From Alphaproteobacteria bacterium (GTDB lineage Bacteria > Pseudomonadota > Alphaproteobacteria > Caulobacterales > Parvularculaceae), in assembly GCA_016125455.1 (NCBI GenBank), contig WGLS01000019.1, positions 1-64,000 on the forward strand: a DNA stretch of 64,000 bases, in the 5' to 3' direction. The notes under the pieces are model-generated. The model worked only from the letters and a program-made list of their open reading frames with translations. It was not told the DNA's origin and made no database searches. Shown in pieces: positions 27,597-37,947 of this stretch. The position numbers and the translations under genes are program-made. Each line of letters starts with the position of its first letter. Position 1 is the first letter of the stretch.

Positions 27597-27736
27597 GTCT
27601 TAAAGCCCCGGATCGATGCGCCTTGTCCGGAAGGATGGACCGTGACGCATGCGGCGGACGGCGCGGGCGCGCCGCCGATGCCAAGGACTCGTCAACGATT
27701 CTGGCGTCGCGGCAATTTCACGAAAGAAGCCGGCGT

Positions 27737-28507
27737 TCAGCTTTCTTCCCCAGAGGCGGGTTCAGCGTCGCTGCCGGACGGGGTCTCGGACTGGGCGCCT
27801 GACTGTTCACCAGTCGCCGCGACATAGGCGGCTTCGAGGGTCTTGCTCCAGTCCTCAAGGCTTCGCATCGACTTCTTCTCGCCATTGACGACAAAGCTTG
27901 GCGTGGAATCGATCTGGTAGGCGGCTTCGGCCGACTTGACGTTATTGTAGATCAGGTCGACCAGATCCTGCCGCTGCAGGCAGGTTTCGAAAGCGTCTTC
28001 GCCGATCCCGACCTGCTGGGTTATTTTCAGAAGTTCGCCCTTGTGGTCTGCGCCATTCGGCACCCATTCGGCCTGCTTCTGGAAGAGCGATCCGATCACC
28101 GCAAAATAGCCTTCGCCGCCGGCGTTCTCGGCCGCGCAGCGAGCAAGGACCGAGCCAATCACCGAGAGCTGCGCCGGCGGGGTCGGGAATTCGCGGAACA
28201 CGAGGCGCGCCTTGCCGGTGTCGATCCAGTCTTTCTTGATGTCGGGCAGGACCCTAGCGTGGAAGGCCGCGCAGCCTGGACAGGTCACCGAGGCGAACTC
28301 GATAATGGTCACCGGCGCATCCGGATCGCCGATCACCATGTCGGCGTCCGTCACGGTCGCGGCCTCGGGTAGGGCGCCCGCTTTTCCCGCGTCGGCGCCT
28401 GACTCGCCGTTGGCGCCGCCGCACGCGGCGAGCCCCATTGCGCCAACGAACAGGGCGGCGGCGGCCGCGGCGCGGGCGAACGGTCGGGCGGGGCGCAGGT
28501 GCGACAT
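27737..28507 (-). CDS. DsbA-like thioredoxin-fold lipoprotein
   Basis: A 256-residue periplasmic thiol-disulphide oxidoreductase. The N-terminal signal ends in the lipobox LAAC (C29), so it is predicted to be membrane-attached. The thioredoxin active site is C76-PG-C79 in FASVTCPGCAAFH, and the cis-proline loop is DSTPSFVVNG. The C-terminal ~25 residues are a Ser/Gly/Glu-rich tail. DsbA-like genes beside smc and a DUF721 gene are common in this class. It may oxidise or isomerise cysteines; the sequence does not decide which. Confidence 0.9.
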   Translation of the reverse strand: MSHLRPARPFARAAAAAALFVGAMGLAACGGANGESGADAGKAGALPEAATVTDADMVIGDPDAPVTIIEFASVTCPGCAAFHARVLPDIKKDWIDTGKARLVFREFPTPPAQLSVIGSVLARCAAENAGGEGYFAVIGSLFQKQAEWVPNGADHKGELLKITQQVGIGEDAFETCLQRQDLVDLIYNNVKSAEAAYQIDSTPSFVVNGEKKSMRSLEDWSKTLEAAYVAATGEQSGAQSETPSGSDAEPASGEES

Positions 28508-28595
28508 CTTTCTTGATCCTTTTTCTGGTCGGCTCGACTGGCCGGAGAATCGCCGATTGAACGTGCCGAAGCAAGCGCCGTCACGGCGCGCCTCG

Positions 28596-29069
28596 TCAAT
28601 CGCCGTCGCGGAACCGTGACAGGCCGCGCGGGGCGCTGGCCTGCGGCGGCGTCCCAGTGGGGCTCGTCCCCGGCGCGGACCCGCCGACCTGCCGAACTGA
28701 AAGGCGAGCGACTACGCCCTGGCCGAAATAGGCGTTCAGCCGGTCGACGATGTCGTCATGGCGGAATTGAGCGAGCGCGGCTGCGGCGCCATCGGCGACA
28801 TGGATCTCCATCGTCCGCCCGACGCCAGAGCCAAGAAGCCGGCCCGGCCGGCAAACACCGGCCACATCCTTGCCGACGAGCGTCGGCCAGCGCGCGAGGA
28901 GGCCAGGATCGACGAAGCGGGTTTTCTGGGCGAGGCGGGCGATGATCATGTTGGCAAATCCGCCCGCCGCCGGCGCGGCCTGCCGCACGCCGCGGGATTT
29001 CACAGACCTCCCTGAGGTCTCCAGCGGGCGCGCCGCCAGTCGCACGAGGTCGCTGCGTTTCATCGCCAT
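28596..29069 (-). CDS. DUF721/DciA-like protein
   Basis: A 157-residue protein of the DUF721 family, related to DciA, the helicase loader/operator of bacteria that lack DnaC. The family core runs from about residue 40 to 115: ANMIIARLAQKTRFVDPGLLARWPTLVGKDVAGVCRPGRL, then a beta-hairpin GRTMEIHVADGAAAALAQ, and NAYFGQGVVARLSVRQV. The Ser/Pro/Gly-rich tail is not conserved. I start at MAMKRSDLV, which has a GGGAC upstream. A role in replication initiation is inferred from the family. Confidence 0.85.
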   Translation of the reverse strand: MAMKRSDLVRLAARPLETSGRSVKSRGVRQAAPAAGGFANMIIARLAQKTRFVDPGLLARWPTLVGKDVAGVCRPGRLLGSGVGRTMEIHVADGAAAALAQFRHDDIVDRLNAYFGQGVVARLSVRQVGGSAPGTSPTGTPPQASAPRGLSRFRDGD

Positions 29070-29298
29070 CGGCTTGTCCCGTACATGCAAGCGCGCCGGA
29101 CATTCATGCCGGAACTATAGCATGTCGGCCGACGAGATGTCGGCCACCTGTTTTTCCAGACGTGTCGCGCCGAGGCGGGCGTTTCCAGCGTGATGTGGAA
29201 ATCGGGTCGTTGAAGACGGGATGTTGAAAACGGGTGGGGGCGCCATCAGTTCGGCGACGCCGTCCGCGTGCGGTATGGATGCGGCGGAGGATCGCCCG

Positions 29299-30372
29299 AT
29301 GAAACAGAACCGGTTCAAGCGCCAGGCGCGCGATGCCCTCGACTGGTACGACGCCAACGCCCGCGATCTGCCCTGGCGCGTCGGCCCGTCAGCGCGGGCG
29401 GCGGGCCTCAGGCCGGATCCCTACCGCGTCTGGCTGTCCGAGGTGATGCTGCAGCAGACGACCGTCGCAACGGTGCGCCCTCGGTTCGCCGCTTTCGTCT
29501 CGCGATGGCCGAGCGTCGGCGCGCTGGCGGCGGCGGCCGAAGACGACGTGTTCGGCGAGTGGGCCGGCCTTGGCTATTACGCAAGGGCCCGCAACCTGCA
29601 CAGATGCGCCAAGGTCGTTGCGTCCGACCTCAATGGCGTTTTTCCGGATACTGAGGAGAAGCTGCTCGCCCTGCCTGGGGTCGGTCCATATACGGCGGCC
29701 GCTATCGCCGCTATCGCATTCGACGCCAGGGCGATCGTTATCGACGGCAATATCGAACGCGTCGCCGCGCGGCTGTTCGCCATCGACCGGCCGGTTCGCG
29801 TGGCGAAAGCGGACATCAGGGAGCGGCTAGACCGGATCTGGCCGAACGACCGCTGCGGCGACTTTGCCCAGAGCCTGATGGACCTCGGCGCGACCATCTG
29901 CACTCCGCGAAAGCCGTCATGCCCGATCTGCCCGCTGAACGATCACTGCCTCGCCGCGGCGGGCGATGATCCGGCGCGCTATCCGACAAAGCCGGCGAAG
30001 CCCGTGCGGCCCGACCGCGCAGGCGCCGCATGGGCTCTGTTCGACGGGCGCGACCGGGTGCTGCTGGTCCGGCGTCCGCCGAAAGGACTTCTCGGCGGCA
30101 TGATGGCGTTGCCGAGCGCTGGGTGGTCCGACCATGACGACGCGCCGCCGGCCGCAGCGCAATGGAAGGATGCCGGATCGATCGAGCACGTCTTCACCCA
30201 TTTCCGCCTTACACTGACGGTCCATGCGGGGGCCGCGCCGAAGGGCATGCGGTTGCGGGAAGGGGAGGTCTGGGCCGACGCGGCGAGCGCCGCAGTCCCG
30301 ACGGTCATGCGCAAGGCGATCGACCGGGCGATAGCGCACCGCGACAGTCGAAATTCCCCGTCCCCGGCGTGA
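29299..30372 (+). CDS. mutY: A/G-specific adenine glycosylase
   Basis: A 357-residue base-excision repair enzyme that removes adenine mispaired with 8-oxoguanine. Catalytic residues E48 (in SEVMLQQTTV) and D149 (in VIDGNIERVAAR) are present, as is the helix-hairpin-helix LLALPGVGPYTAAAIAAI. The [4Fe-4S] cluster ligands are C201, C208, C211 and C217 (spacing 6-2-5). The C-terminal Nudix-like domain (about 235-340) recognises the 8-oxoguanine. The ATG at 29299 follows GGAGG. It is divergent from the DUF721 gene. Confidence 0.96.
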   Translation: MKQNRFKRQARDALDWYDANARDLPWRVGPSARAAGLRPDPYRVWLSEVMLQQTTVATVRPRFAAFVSRWPSVGALAAAAEDDVFGEWAGLGYYARARNLHRCAKVVASDLNGVFPDTEEKLLALPGVGPYTAAAIAAIAFDARAIVIDGNIERVAARLFAIDRPVRVAKADIRERLDRIWPNDRCGDFAQSLMDLGATICTPRKPSCPICPLNDHCLAAAGDDPARYPTKPAKPVRPDRAGAAWALFDGRDRVLLVRRPPKGLLGGMMALPSAGWSDHDDAPPAAAQWKDAGSIEHVFTHFRLTLTVHAGAAPKGMRLREGEVWADAASAAVPTVMRKAIDRAIAHRDSRNSPSPA

Positions 30373-30394
30373 CGTCTTTCGCGCCTCGGCGGGA

Positions 30395-31933
30395 TCAGAA
30401 GTCGAGCGCGCCGTAGGCAAGGGAAGCGAATTCGCAAAGCAGCGGCCGTGTATCCCGAGGATCAATTATGTCCTCGACGAGGAAAGCATCCGCCGTGCGA
30501 AACGGCGAAGTAAGCGCCTTCAGTCGCGCCCGGATTTCCTCCAGCTTCGCGCCGGGATCCTCTGCGGCCTTCAGCTCCGCGGCATAAGCGACTTCGACGC
30601 CGCCGGCCATCGGCAGTGAACCCCAGTCGGCGGATGGCCAGGCGAAGCGGTACTGAAACCTTGAATGGTTGGACATCGCCGCGCCTGCGACTCCGTAGGC
30701 CTTGCGGATAATAACGGACGCCCACGGAACGCTGGCCCGGTAGACGGCGTTCATCGCCTCGACGCCCCGCCGGATCGTCGCGGCTCTTTCGGCGTCAAGG
30801 CCGATCATGAAGCCCGGATTGTCGACGAAATGCACGACCGGCAGGCGAAACTTGTCTGCAAGCTCGATAAAGCGGCGCGCCTTTTCCGAGCCGTCGGCGG
30901 TCCACGAGCCGCCAAGGTAGGTCGGGTCGGACGCGAGCACTGCGACCGGACGGCGATCGAGCCGCGCAAACGCGGTGATCACCCCGCGGCCCCAGCGCGC
31001 GCCCATTTCAAAGACGCTGCCGCGATCCATCGCCCCGCCGAGAATTCGCCGCATGTTGTAGGCCGCGTTGGGGTCTTCAGGGACGATGTCGACGAAGGAA
31101 GCCTCCCGCCGGTTGGTCGGGTCGTCCTTTTGCGAGGGCGCGGCGACGGGCGGCGCCTTTCCGGCGGCGCTCGGCAGATAGCCGAGGAAGCGACGGACAC
31201 GGAGGAATGCCTCCAGTTCGGTCTCCGCTTCGTCGTCGACGACGCCGTTGGTTGCGTGAATGTCGGCGCCGCCAAGCGCCTCATTGTCGAGTTCAGCGCC
31301 GCCCGCGCCAATCGCCGCGGCGACTTTCGGTCCGGCGGTGAAGACCTGGGCGATGTTGCGCACCATCACGGAATAATGGCTTGCGACCAGGCGCGCCGCC
31401 CCGAGCCCGGCCGTCGGGCCGAGCGCCAGCGCGACGACAGGGGCCGTATCGAGATTGGCGACGATGCGCTCCCATCCGGGCACGAACGGCACATAGGTGC
31501 GGCCGATTTCTTCCAGCGACTTCACCGATCCGCCGCCGCCCGTGCCGTCGATCATCCGGACGATAGGCAGCCGCAACTCGCCCGCCATCGCCTCGGCCGC
31601 GACAAATTTTGCATGGATCGACGCGTCCGACGCGCCGCCGCGCACGGTAAAGTCATCCGCCGTGGCGACGACTGGCCGACCGTCGATGTCGGCGCGGCCG
31701 AAGATGAAGTTCGAGGCGCGGAGCTTTTCGAAGTCGCCCTTCTCTCCATAACGCGCAGCGCCCGCGATCATGCCGATTTCCCGGAACGAGCCCCGGTCGA
31801 CGAGTCCGGCGATGCGCTCGCGGGCGGTCAGCTTGCCGCGCTCTTTCTGGCGCGCGACCTTGTCGGCGCCGCCCATTTCAAGGGCGTCGGCCTTGCGCCG
31901 TCTTAACTCCTTCATTCGGTCTTCGAAGGTCAT
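30395..31933 (-). CDS. Acyl-CoA carboxylase, carboxyltransferase (beta) subunit
   Basis: A 512-residue carboxyltransferase of the propionyl/methylcrotonyl/geranyl-CoA carboxylase group. It has the N-terminal crotonase-like half (KERGKLTARERIAGLVDRGSF, DFTVRGGASDASIHAKF, GTGGGGSV) and the C-terminal half (AVLASDPTYLGGSWTADGSEKARRF, VHFVDNPGFMIG, RKAYGVAGAAM). It needs a biotinylated alpha subunit, which is not in the window. The acyl-CoA used cannot be read from the sequence. It converges on mutY. Confidence 0.9.
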   Translation of the reverse strand: MTFEDRMKELRRRKADALEMGGADKVARQKERGKLTARERIAGLVDRGSFREIGMIAGAARYGEKGDFEKLRASNFIFGRADIDGRPVVATADDFTVRGGASDASIHAKFVAAEAMAGELRLPIVRMIDGTGGGGSVKSLEEIGRTYVPFVPGWERIVANLDTAPVVALALGPTAGLGAARLVASHYSVMVRNIAQVFTAGPKVAAAIGAGGAELDNEALGGADIHATNGVVDDEAETELEAFLRVRRFLGYLPSAAGKAPPVAAPSQKDDPTNRREASFVDIVPEDPNAAYNMRRILGGAMDRGSVFEMGARWGRGVITAFARLDRRPVAVLASDPTYLGGSWTADGSEKARRFIELADKFRLPVVHFVDNPGFMIGLDAERAATIRRGVEAMNAVYRASVPWASVIIRKAYGVAGAAMSNHSRFQYRFAWPSADWGSLPMAGGVEVAYAAELKAAEDPGAKLEEIRARLKALTSPFRTADAFLVEDIIDPRDTRPLLCEFASLAYGALDF

Positions 31934-31973
31934 GGCCCCTTCGTACGCAGCCCTTTGCGAACGCGCCAGCTTG

Positions 31974-33241
<1,268 letters not shown>

Positions 33242-33246
33242 GACGG

Positions 33247-33888
33247 CTATTCGGCGGCGACGAGATGCGCCGACGGGGCGGCCGCAAGGCGATCCCTGAT
33301 CGGCGCGAACGAGCGCCGGTGGTGGGGCGTGACGCCCAACGACGCGATGGCGTCGCGATGGGCTTTGGATCCGTAGCCCTTGTTCTTTTCCCAAGCGTAG
33401 TCCGGATGCTCGAGCGCCAGTTCCAGCATCATCCGGTCGCGGGTCGCCTTTGCGATGATCGAGGCCGCGGCGATCGACGTTGACCGCGCGTCTCCCTTCA
33501 CGACGCAATATGTGGGGCAGGCGAGGCGAGGCTTGACGTTGCCGTCGACGATCGCGATCGACGGCGGGGCCGGCAGGTTGGCGACCGCCCGGGTCATTGC
33601 GAGAAGGCTCGCGCGGAGAATGTTGAGCGTGTCGATCTCCTCGACGGTCGCGACGCCGACGCCGATCCGCGCCGTCTTCCATAGCGCCGCGGCGACATCG
33701 CGACGGCGTTTCTCCGAAAGGCTCTTTGAATCGCGCACACCGGCTGGCGTGCAGTTGCGGTTGAGGATAACTGCCGCGGCGACGACCGGCCCAGCCAGCG
33801 GGCCGCGGCCCGCTTCGTCGACGCCGGCCACAAGGCCGTCGAATCCGTCTTCTATCTCGAATGTCGGCGTCGTCGCCATGCCCGCCAT
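33247..33888 (-). CDS. rnhB: Ribonuclease HII
   Basis: A 213-residue enzyme that cuts the RNA strand of RNA-DNA hybrids and single ribonucleotides in DNA. The first catalytic motif is VAGVDEAGRGPLAGPVVAAAV; further marks are DSKSLSEKRR, IVDGN and the KGDARSTSIAAASIIAKATRDRMM block. Three starts are possible (GTG 33903, ATG 33888, ATG 33879); I use the middle one. It lies upstream of ccrM in the same direction, but the CtrA box between them implies ccrM has its own promoter. Confidence 0.94.
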   Translation of the reverse strand: MAGMATTPTFEIEDGFDGLVAGVDEAGRGPLAGPVVAAAVILNRNCTPAGVRDSKSLSEKRRRDVAAALWKTARIGVGVATVEEIDTLNILRASLLAMTRAVANLPAPPSIAIVDGNVKPRLACPTYCVVKGDARSTSIAAASIIAKATRDRMMLELALEHPDYAWEKNKGYGSKAHRDAIASLGVTPHHRRSFAPIRDRLAAAPSAHLVAAE

Positions 33889-33915
33889 TTGAAGCTTCGC
33901 CACAACCTACCGCCA

Positions 33916-35103
33916 TCACGATTCGCCAAACAGCGAGAGCTGCCCCCCTTTTTCCACAGGCGGCCGGAAGGCGCCGCACGACAGGACCGGCATGTCGGTT
34001 GCGAGACCGAGGCGCGAGCACGCCGCCTCGAAGCGCCGCCCGATCAGTTTCGCCATGACGCTGCGCGGGGTCCGGGCGCGGCTCCATTGCGGATCGTAGT
34101 CGCGTCCGCCGTTCATCTCGCGGATCGCCCGCATCACGCGGCCCGCCCGCTCAGGCCTTGCGTCTTCAAGCCATTCCCTGAACAGCCCCGCCACTTCGAG
34201 CGGCAGCCTGATGACGGTATAGCCGACGAATGCCGCTCCGGCGTCCTTTGCAGCCGCGAGTATGGCGTCGAGCTCGTGGTCATTCAGGCCCGGGATCATT
34301 GGCGCGGCCATCACGCCTGCCGGGACGCCGGCGTCGGCAAGGGCGCGAACCGCCTCGAGTCGCTTGCGCGGTCCGCTGGCGCGAGGCTCCATTGCTCTGG
34401 CGAGCGCCGGGTCGAGGGTCGTTACCGACAGCATCGCCTTGGCGGCGCCATCGCGGGCGAGAGCGGCGATCAGGTCGACATCGCGCGCGATGAGCGAAGA
34501 TTTCGTAAGGATCGACACCGGATGGCGATAGCGCGCGAGGACTTCGAGCACCGACCGCATCAGGCGGCGCGACCTTTCGATTGGCTGGTAAGGGTCGGTA
34601 TTGGTGCCGATCGCAATCGTCGCCGGCCGGTATCCCGGCGCGCGCAGCTCCCGGTCCAGGATCGCCGCCGCGTTCGGCTTTGCAAACAGGCGGGTTTCAA
34701 AGTCGACCCCCGGCGACAGGCCGTAGTAGGCATGGGTCGGCCGCGCGAAACAGTAGATGCAGCCATGCTCGCAGCCGCGATACATGTTGATCGACCGGTC
34801 AAAATTGACGAACGGACTGGCGACGTAATTGATGATCGTCCGTGCACGTTCGTCCTGGACGACCGTCGCCGGCGCCAGGTCGATTGCCGCCGAAGGCTCG
34901 AAAGCTCCGCCTACGCCGCTTGGCTTCGCGCCTGACTGGGCGCCGGAATAGTTTGAGGGTGGATGACCGGACCAGCCATCGTCGAAACTTTCTCGCTTTT
35001 CCTTTTCGAACCGGCCGCCGGCGTTGGATCGCGCGCCGCGTCCGCTTCGCTCGACCGGCGCCGTTGCATCCCGCCGCCCCATGCCGCCGCCTACGAATCC
35101 CAT
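33916..35103 (-). CDS. PA0069/SplB-like radical SAM protein
   Basis: A 395-residue radical SAM protein. The cluster-binding motif is C111-x3-C115-x2-C118 in YRGCEHGCIYCFARPTHAYYGLSPG. The following blocks, NTDPYQPIERSRRLMRSVLEVLARYRHPVSILTKSSLIARD, match the PA0069/Rv2578c group, distant relatives of spore photoproduct lyase whose substrate is unknown. The first ~90 residues are variable and rich in Gly, Arg and Ser. The ATG at 35103 follows GAGGG. It is divergent from the glycosyltransferase gene at 35270. Confidence 0.88.
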   Translation of the reverse strand: MGFVGGGMGRRDATAPVERSGRGARSNAGGRFEKEKRESFDDGWSGHPPSNYSGAQSGAKPSGVGGAFEPSAAIDLAPATVVQDERARTIINYVASPFVNFDRSINMYRGCEHGCIYCFARPTHAYYGLSPGVDFETRLFAKPNAAAILDRELRAPGYRPATIAIGTNTDPYQPIERSRRLMRSVLEVLARYRHPVSILTKSSLIARDVDLIAALARDGAAKAMLSVTTLDPALARAMEPRASGPRKRLEAVRALADAGVPAGVMAAPMIPGLNDHELDAILAAAKDAGAAFVGYTVIRLPLEVAGLFREWLEDARPERAGRVMRAIREMNGGRDYDPQWSRARTPRSVMAKLIGRRFEAACSRLGLATDMPVLSCGAFRPPVEKGGQLSLFGES

Positions 35104-35269
35104 CGTAAACCCTCGAATCGAAAGATGGAACAAAAGTAGAACATTCGAGCGGCGTCAAGCCCTTGCGCTGGCAATTGCCGAAGCGTTTTGCATCTGCGAA
35201 GGTGAAAGAGCACGAATAGTTTCCATTCTTGCTTTGGCGCGCATCTTTCGTGCCTGGAAAGTGGTGCTT

Positions 35270-35980
35270 GTGGAGCAAACGACTACGTCCGTGTCAGCGA
35301 TCATAATCACGTTGAACGCCGCCGACCGTATCGGCCGATGTTGCGCTGCGCTCGTGCAGGGCGACGACCGGACGTTGCTCAAGGAAGTCATTGTCGCGGA
35401 CGGCGGCTCGTCTGACGCAACGCGCGCAATCGCAACGAGCGCCGGCGCCCGTATTGTCGACGCGCCGCGCGGCCGAGGCGCGCAGCTTGCCGCTGGCGCA
35501 GCGGCGGCATCGGGCGACTGGCTCCTTTTCCTGCACGGCGATACGGCGTTGTCCGAAGGCTGGGCCGCCGCGGTCGAGGGCCACATGGCGGCGCGACCGG
35601 TCGGCGCGGGCGTTTTCCGCCTGGCCTTCGATGGCGGCGGCCGGTCGATGGAGATTGTCGCCGCCGCCGCCAATCTCAGAAGCCGCGCGTTCGCGGCGCC
35701 CTACGGCGACCAGGGGCTTCTCGTGCGCCGCGATCAATACGACGAAGTCGGCGGTTTCCGGCCGATGCCATTGTTCGAAGACGTGAATTTTGTCGACAGA
35801 TACATCCGCAGGTTCGGCCGTCGGCGGCTTCGCATGTTGCCGTCCCCGGCGGTCACCTCGGCCGAGCGCTACGCCCGCGCCGGGCCGGCCCGCCGGATCC
35901 TGCGGAACGCGGCTTGCTTGTCGCTGTATCGGGCGGGCGTTTCGCCGCAACGGATAGTGGGTCTTTACGAGGGCAGGTGA
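35270..35980 (+). CDS. Family 2 glycosyltransferase, TIGR04283-like
   Basis: A 236-residue GT-A glycosyltransferase. SAIIITLNAADRIGRC and VIVADGGSSDATRAIA form the nucleotide-sugar site; WLLFLHGDTALSEGW gives a DxD-like motif; then YGDQGLLVRRDQYDEVGGFRPMPLFEDVNF, typical of the TIGR04283 group. The start is not ATG: GTG codons at 35261, 35264 and 35270 are possible and I use 35270, where similarity begins, with GGAAAG upstream. Its stop overlaps the next gene (TGATG), so the two are translated together. TIGR04283 and TIGR04282 proteins often occur as pairs. Confidence 0.82.
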   Translation: MEQTTTSVSAIIITLNAADRIGRCCAALVQGDDRTLLKEVIVADGGSSDATRAIATSAGARIVDAPRGRGAQLAAGAAAASGDWLLFLHGDTALSEGWAAAVEGHMAARPVGAGVFRLAFDGGGRSMEIVAAAANLRSRAFAAPYGDQGLLVRRDQYDEVGGFRPMPLFEDVNFVDRYIRRFGRRRLRMLPSPAVTSAERYARAGPARRILRNAACLSLYRAGVSPQRIVGLYEGR

Positions 35981-36813
35981 TGTCACGTCGTCGGAGCATC
36001 GTTTCGGGCAGCATCAATACCAGGTCGTCAACGGTGACCGACCGGCTGGTGATTCTTGCCAAGGCGCCGGCCGCAGGCCGGTCAAAAACCCGTCTCGCGG
36101 CAGAGATTGGCGCGGGCCGGGCGGCGATGGTGAGCCGCTTGCTTATCGACAAGACAATTGACGCCGCGCGCGCCGGCGAACGGTCAGGATGGTGGCGGGC
36201 GCTTCTCGCCGTCGATCCGCCGCTCGCGACAGGCGCGAGGTGGCCGGGAGTCAAGCGGGGGCTCGCCACATTCGGGCAGGCTCGGGGCGATCTTGGCGAC
36301 CGGATCCTGTCGGCCATGCGGGATGCGGCGGCCGGCGGGCCGGTCGTCGCGATCGGCGCCGATGCGCCTTTCGTGTCCGCCGCCGCGATCAGGCGCGCCT
36401 TTCTGTTGCTGCGCTCGCATGATGTTGTCTTCGGCCCGGCGCACGACGGCGGGTTCTGGCTGATCGGCGTTGCGGGCGCGCAACGTCTGCCGCGACAGTT
36501 CGGCGCGGTGCGGTGGTCGACCGCCGATGCGCTCGCCGATGCGCAAGCGGCGTTTGCGCCGGGACTAAGGATCGCCCGAACGGACCCGTTGCTCGACATT
36601 GACGATCGCGCCGATCTCGACGCGGCAGGCAATCTTGCCGTGTGCGTTCATGCGTCATCAGCGCCGCTTTTCGAAAGGCGGGCCGCGCCGGAGGTTTTCG
36701 TCCAAGCGGACATTATTCCGATCACGAGCGCGCCAGGGCTTAGCGGTCGACAAAGGCTGCAGCGGATCCTTGGCCGACTTCGCCCGGCTACTTCCCCAGC
36801 CAGCGCAGGATGA
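35980..36813 (+). CDS. TIGR04282/DUF2064 glycosyltransferase-like protein
   Basis: A 277-residue protein with a nucleotidyl/glycosyl-transferase fold. LVILAKAPAAGRSKTRLAAEIGAGRAA is the family opening; GDLGDRILSAMRDAA, VVAIGADAPFVSAAAIRRAF and DVVFGPAHDGGFWLIGV are further family blocks. Relatives are labelled arsenosugar glycosyltransferases, but no arsenic genes are nearby, so that function is not claimed. The ATG overlaps the stop of the preceding gene. The tail overlaps the opposite-strand DUF2905 gene by 26 bases. Confidence 0.85.
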   Translation: MSRRRSIVSGSINTRSSTVTDRLVILAKAPAAGRSKTRLAAEIGAGRAAMVSRLLIDKTIDAARAGERSGWWRALLAVDPPLATGARWPGVKRGLATFGQARGDLGDRILSAMRDAAAGGPVVAIGADAPFVSAAAIRRAFLLLRSHDVVFGPAHDGGFWLIGVAGAQRLPRQFGAVRWSTADALADAQAAFAPGLRIARTDPLLDIDDRADLDAAGNLAVCVHASSAPLFERRAAPEVFVQADIIPITSAPGLSGRQRLQRILGRLRPATSPASAG

Positions 36814-36997
36814 AGCTGACGACGATGCTCACCAGAATCATCGTCGTCACGGGAAAATAGAAAGAAAACCCGTTCCGCTCGATGCGGATGTCACCGGGCA
36901 GACGGCCAAGACCGAGCTTTGTTATGAAAGGCCAAAGCAAGGCGACCGCGATCAAGGCGCACCCGGCAACGATAAGACCTTTCTGCATGGGCGACAT
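36788..36997 (-). CDS. DUF2905 small membrane protein
   Basis: A 69-residue protein with two membrane helices (about 6-27 and 48-66) joined by GRLPGDIRIERNGFSFYFPVTTMI, the diagnostic block of DUF2905. Function unknown. Such genes are often beside ruvB or unrelated housekeeping genes; here it faces the TIGR04282 gene and overlaps its end by 26 bases. Confidence 0.88.
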   Translation of the reverse strand: MSPMQKGLIVAGCALIAVALLWPFITKLGLGRLPGDIRIERNGFSFYFPVTTMILVSIVVSFILRWLGK

Positions 36998-37191
36998 TCA
37001 GCTCTTGTCCATGTGCAACGGGAGCACTCTTGCCGCCGCTGCGCGTCGCCGCAAATCTGGGGCCCGGTCGCAAATCGGCAAGGGCGACCGGTTCCGCCGA
37101 TGGACAACGCAGGCGCAGCGCCATAGCGTCCGCTCCAACGCGGCGCTCGTCGCGATCTGCCCTTCCATGCCGAAGACACATCGAGGACCTC

Positions 37192-37413
37192 ATGTCGATT
37201 GAACCCGAACGCATCACCATCCTCGCCCGCGAGTTCACCGCTGCGGCGCTCGAGTTTCATCGTGGCCGCATGGCCGAAAAAGGCTACCGGATGGAAGGCT
37301 CCATCACCCCGCGCGTCTTTAAGATGATCGAGGGCGTAGAACCGCCAAAGGACCTTTTCGATGGCGATCCGCTGTTTGCGGTGACGTTCGTGAAACGGGA
37401 CTCCTCGTCCTGA
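37192..37413 (+). CDS. Small conserved-looking protein, unknown function
   Basis: A 73-residue soluble protein (MSIEPERITILAREF...TFVKRDSSS) that I do not recognise. A GAGGA site 5 bases before the ATG and good codon use support it as a gene. It is helical in its first 30 residues with no signal peptide or cysteine. Its TGA overlaps a CTG that seems to begin the cupin gene, suggesting translational coupling. Confidence 0.62.
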   Translation: MSIEPERITILAREFTAAALEFHRGRMAEKGYRMEGSITPRVFKMIEGVEPPKDLFDGDPLFAVTFVKRDSSS

Positions 37414-37832
37414 CGGCTGACCCCAATCCGTCCGGCGCAGGCGAGATCCCTCGACCGATCAATGCGCTTCGCGCCTTCGAACAGATCCATGCAACGTGGT
37501 CGCCGCACATTCTCGCCGATGTCAACGGACAGGAAGTGCGCCTTGCGCGGATCGAGGGCGGCTTCGACTGGCATTTCCACGACGGCGTCGACGAGGCCTT
37601 CTTTGTCCTGAAGGGCGAGATGGAGATGGGCCTGCGCGAAAATGGCGTGGAGCGAATTGAGCGGCTGGCGGAAGGCGATTTTCTCGTTGTGCCGCGCAAT
37701 GTCGAACATCGCCCGGCGGCAGAGCGCGAGTGCTGGATCATGATGATCGAGACGGCGGGGGCGCTCAACACCGGCAACGTTCGCAATGCGCGAACGAGGG
37801 ATCATCCGCCCCGGCTTTCACCGGACCGTTAG
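37410..37832 (+). CDS. Cupin-domain protein with a non-standard start codon
   Basis: A 140-residue single-domain cupin (beta-barrel metal-binding protein). The metal motif is H55-F-H57...E62 in DWHFHDGVDEAFFVLKGEMEM; the second part includes EGDFLVVPRNVEHRPAAERE and AGALNTGNV. The family normally has an N-terminal helix and 'WSPHILADVNGQ' stretch, which is present here, but between the in-frame TAA at 37320 and GTG 37536 there is no ATG, GTG or TTG. I therefore place the start at CTG 37410, which overlaps the upstream stop. A GTG start at 37536 would give 98 residues and lose the first strand. Substrate unknown. Confidence 0.68.
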   Translation: MTADPNPSGAGEIPRPINALRAFEQIHATWSPHILADVNGQEVRLARIEGGFDWHFHDGVDEAFFVLKGEMEMGLRENGVERIERLAEGDFLVVPRNVEHRPAAERECWIMMIETAGALNTGNVRNARTRDHPPRLSPDR

Positions 37833-37947
37833 CCGGCGCCAAACGCAATTCCGGCGTTCGGCTGTTGCGGTGCGCTAGGGCGCTCGCTAAGAGCGGGCAA
37901 ACCGCGCGCCGCGGCCAATTCGGCCGCCGTTCTCCCCGGGAGATCCA

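Noticed and set aside
30665-31906. 413-codon plus-strand open frame opposite the acyl-CoA carboxylase gene
   Set aside because: Composition and position show it is the antisense of the real gene.
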